Assembly (NCBI GenBank): GCA_919901875.1
Contig: CAKKQG010000464.1
Span: forward strand, 1 to 8,188
Direction of reading: 5' to 3'
Origin: Anaerolineales bacterium
Lineage (GTDB): Bacteria; Chloroflexota; Anaerolineae; Anaerolineales; VGOW01
DNA length: 8,188 nucleotides
The translations under genes and the position numbers were made by a program. Positions 6,384 through 8,188 of the stretch are shown one piece after another. Under the pieces are notes generated by a model. It was not told the DNA's origin. It saw nothing but the letters and a program-made list of their open reading frames with translations, and made no database searches. Positions within the stretch are counted from its first letter, which is position 1; every line of letters starts with the position of its first letter.

Positions 6384-7100
6384 TTAGGGGTTGACGGTAT
6401 AACCGTGGCCGGCGACCGTTTCCACATAAACGGGTTTCGAAGGATGCTCTTCGATCTTCTCGCGGATGTTCTTTACATGCACCCGCACCAGATCAGGCGA
6501 GCCGGCATCAAAGGGATAATCCCATACATCATGCAGTAACTTCGTGGGCGAGAACACTTCACCCGGATGACTCATCAAGAAGTAAAGAAGATCGAATTGA
6601 ACGGGCGTGAGGGTCGTTGTGAGGCGAGGGGTAATGGCTTTGAAAGCTTTACAGTCAAGAATTAAATCACGGATCACTAAGCGGGTGGTCACCCCTTCCA
6701 GCACGGGCTTGCTAACGCCGCGCCGCAAAATAGCATGAATACGCAGCACCAGTTCTTCGGCATTAAATGGTTTGGCAATATAATCGTCCGCGCCCTGCCG
6801 AAAACCGACGAGCTTATCTTCCATCTTGGCGCGCGCGGTGAGAAAAATAATCGGGAGATCGTAGAGAATAGGATCTGCCCGCACTTCACGGCACACTTCC
6901 AAACCATCCATACCCGGCATCAACACATCTAAAGCCATGATGTCGGGCTTGTGCCGCCGCGCTATATTAAGTGCCTCAACCCCTGACGTGGCTACCGTCA
7001 CGCTGAGATCAAATGTGCGTAGGGTGCGCTCAATGGAACCAGCCACCAACTCTTCATCATCCACTACCAATATGTGCGTCTTGGCTTTGTCAGAATTCAT
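6384..7100 (-). CDS. OmpR/PhoB family response regulator
   Basis: This 238-residue DNA-binding regulator is the probable phosphorylation target of the kinase encoded next. The N-terminal receiver domain (about 8-125) has the acidic pair D14/D15, the phospho-acceptor D58 in KPDIMALDVLMPGMDG, T88 in FLTAR and K110 in AKPF. The C-terminal winged-helix domain (about 135-238) has the LTPVQFDLLYFLMSHPGEVFS helix region, RVHVKNIREKIE as the recognition helix, and ends in the VETVAGHGY hairpin typical of the family. The ATG at 7100 has GGAG at 7109-7112 with an 8-nt spacer. A GTG seven codons upstream would place that Shine-Dalgarno inside the coding region and is less likely. It precedes the kinase by 87 nt. 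Its target genes cannot be told from sequence alone. Confidence 0.95.
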   Translation of the reverse strand: MNSDKAKTHILVVDDEELVAGSIERTLRTFDLSVTVATSGVEALNIARRHKPDIMALDVLMPGMDGLEVCREVRADPILYDLPIIFLTARAKMEDKLVGFRQGADDYIAKPFNAEELVLRIHAILRRGVSKPVLEGVTTRLVIRDLILDCKAFKAITPRLTTTLTPVQFDLLYFLMSHPGEVFSPTKLLHDVWDYPFDAGSPDLVRVHVKNIREKIEEHPSKPVYVETVAGHGYTVNP

Positions 7101-7242
7101 GGTCTTATCTCCAATCAACACCAGAGTTACGTTAATCCTAGTGGATATGACTTTAGCACTAATGCCAAGTAGACGCCGTAAAGCTGGCGTAAGTCAAACG
7201 TATAGAGAGAATAAACCAAGAAGACGATCAAAACAATTACAG
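7101..7242. other. Gap between carbonic anhydrase and response regulator
   Basis: This 142-nt stretch contains the regulator Shine-Dalgarno and probably its promoter, but no convincing -35/-10 pair. A TTGACT on the minus strand at 7192-7197 lacks a good -10 at the right distance. A weak hairpin with 5-bp arms (ACGCC at 7173-7177, GGCGT at 7186-7190) is present. The word gagaataaacc at 7207-7217 also occurs at 1488-1498. No terminator for the carbonic anhydrase gene is evident. Confidence 0.4.
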
Positions 7243-7986
7243 TCACACAATCAATTCCACCGCTCCTGTATCCAAATCGTAACGTGTGCTAACGATCATC
7301 AATTTGCCTTGCTTGATCTCGCCGCCAAGAATCGTATTTGCCTTCAACGCTTCCACCGTTAATGCCGTGTTGGCTTTTACCGCGTTGTCCAACTTATCCC
7401 CCGTCTGACCCTTCGACTTCTCAATCGCCGGTTTGATAGCTTGCACTAACGAGTCGATGGCGTCGGGCGCGCGGATATTCTTCTCGACGGCCTCAATCGC
7501 CGCCGACACCGCGCCACATTTTTCGTGACCCATCACAACGATCAATGGGATATGCAGTTCTTCCACTCCAAATTGAATGCTGCCCAACGCGGCACGATCC
7601 AGCGTGTGAGCTGCCGTGCGAACCACAAACAGATCGCCCAAGCCACGATCAAAAACAAGCTCGGGCGGCACACGCGAGTCAACGCAACCAAAAATAATGG
7701 CAAAGGGCGCTTGTCCTTTCGCCAATTCTGCGCGGCGCGTGTCACTTTGATTGGGGCGCGTAGTTTTGGAAAGCGCATACCGCTGATTGCCCTCCTGCAA
7801 TAACTTCCAGGCAATCTCGGCGGTAGGGTGTTCAATCACTTCCGAGGTGGAAGACGACTCGCTTCCGCTGCCCGGCTTGGTGGAAGAAATTTTTATGGTG
7901 CTGCCACAAGCGGCAACCAACGTTGAGGCCACAGCTCCGCCCGCTAACTTCAAAAAACCTCGTCGTGAAAAAGATGAGGTACTCAT
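7243..7986 (-). CDS. Tat-exported lipoprotein beta-carbonic anhydrase
   Basis: This 247-residue enzyme should interconvert CO2 and bicarbonate outside the cytoplasmic membrane. The N-terminus has a twin-arginine signal, SRRGFLK at 7-13, a hydrophobic stretch to about residue 26, and a lipobox VAAC ending at C27. That predicts folded export by Tat and lipid anchoring. A Ser/Gly/Thr-rich linker spans about 33-50. The catalytic domain shows the beta-class zinc ligands C101 and D103 in GCVDSRVPPE and H154 and C157 in GHEKCGA, with R105 forming the dyad with D103. VVRTAAH at 121-127 replaces the common VVRNAGN. The ATG at 7986 directly starts the Tat signal and is preceded by AAGGG at 7995-7999, 8 nt away. 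It is upstream of the regulator on the same strand, but the 142-nt gap leaves co-transcription open. Confidence 0.94.
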   Translation of the reverse strand: MSTSSFSRRGFLKLAGGAVASTLVAACGSTIKISSTKPGSGSESSSTSEVIEHPTAEIAWKLLQEGNQRYALSKTTRPNQSDTRRAELAKGQAPFAIIFGCVDSRVPPELVFDRGLGDLFVVRTAAHTLDRAALGSIQFGVEELHIPLIVVMGHEKCGAVSAAIEAVEKNIRAPDAIDSLVQAIKPAIEKSKGQTGDKLDNAVKANTALTVEALKANTILGGEIKQGKLMIVSTRYDLDTGAVELIV

Positions 7987-8050
7987 GCTTCTTTCCCTTC
8001 GGCAATTTCCTCTCTAGCATAGCATAAGACGTTTTTGATGCGCGCGTGGT

Positions 8051-8079
8051 TTGCAATGAATTTATTTAGACCTTATGAT
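8051..8079 (+). promoter_or_regulatory. Candidate sigma70-type promoter, rightward
   Basis: TTGCAA at 8051-8056 and TATGAT at 8074-8079 are separated by exactly 17 bp. The -10 matches five of six consensus bases and the -35 four of six. Transcription would begin near 8086 and run rightward, away from the carbonic anhydrase, into a possible gene start at 8153. It is the best promoter-like pair I found in the window. It has not been tested. Confidence 0.45.
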
Positions 8080-8152
8080 CTTTTTACGTTTTGAATCTGT
8101 GTGAAAAATATTTCCACGCGGTTATGATTTTTTCTCCGTGAGGGGGACTACA

Positions 8153-8188
8153 TTGAACCAAAGACCGTCGGGCAAACAAAAACACCGT
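8153..8188 (+). CDS. Possible start of a divergent gene, cut by the window edge
   Basis: A TTG codon at 8153-8155 is preceded by AGGGGG at 8141-8146 with a 6-nt spacer and opens a frame of 12 codons, MNQRPSGKQKHR, to the window end. An in-frame GTG at 8138 is an alternative start. A promoter-like pair lies about 70-100 nt upstream on the same strand. The basic, polar residues match no family I recognise, and 12 codons cannot establish a gene. The call rests only on the ribosome-binding-site-like sequence and the upstream promoter. Confidence 0.3.
   Translation, partial: MNQRPSGKQKHR

Noticed and set aside
7101..7121. A GTG start seven codons upstream for the response regulator
   Set aside because: The GGAG that best serves the ATG at 7100 would lie inside the added codons, and the extra residues are not part of the receiver domain.
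7169..7197. Promoter for the response regulator using TTGACT on the minus strand
   Set aside because: At 17 bp spacing the -10 would be GTCTAC, which is too poor a match to support.

Overview
This window carries one partial and five complete genes, all on the minus strand, plus a possible sixth-gene start pointing outward at the right edge. Read in the direction of transcription (right to left), the order is: a Tat-exported lipoprotein beta-carbonic anhydrase; an OmpR/PhoB-type response regulator; a 1562-residue membrane sensor histidine kinase with four PAS and three GAF modules; the small flagellar protein FlbD; the flagellar stator protein MotA; and the first 13 codons of MotB.

The organism is a flagellated bacterium with fairly balanced base composition. 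The flbD-motA-motB order occurs in several Gram-positive-like and deep-branching phyla. Together with the PAS/GAF-rich kinase, the Tat lipoprotein enzyme and the repeat-filled intergenic gaps, it makes a Chloroflexota (Anaerolineae-like) bacterium my best guess. This is an inference from style; no marker gene is present to prove it.

The layout falls into three blocks. (1) Positions 1-1212 hold a stator operon: flbD, then a repeat-filled gap, then motA and motB joined by a one-base TAATG overlap. (2) Positions 1608-7100 hold a two-component system with the regulator upstream of the kinase. The input signal is not evident; the kinase has at least eight membrane helices and seven cytoplasmic sensor modules. 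(3) Positions 7243-7986 hold the carbonic anhydrase, which would work outside the cytoplasmic membrane. At 8051-8188 a good sigma70-like promoter and a plausible start site on the plus strand suggest a divergent gene that runs off the window.

The genes are ordinary members of known families. The less ordinary material lies between them: a mirror-image array of four CGCTGA and four TCAGCG words between flbD and motA; an A/T-rich word repeat with a 12-bp inverted repeat upstream of flbD; a 26-bp perfect palindrome in a short segment bracketed by 16-bp direct repeats, one of which contains the kinase stop codon; and a perfect 20-bp inverted repeat with nested palindromes in front of the kinase GTG start, which lacks a Shine-Dalgarno sequence. 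These look like short repeat elements (REP/MITE-like) placed in intergenic gaps, some where they could affect expression. I see no wholly new multi-gene system here.
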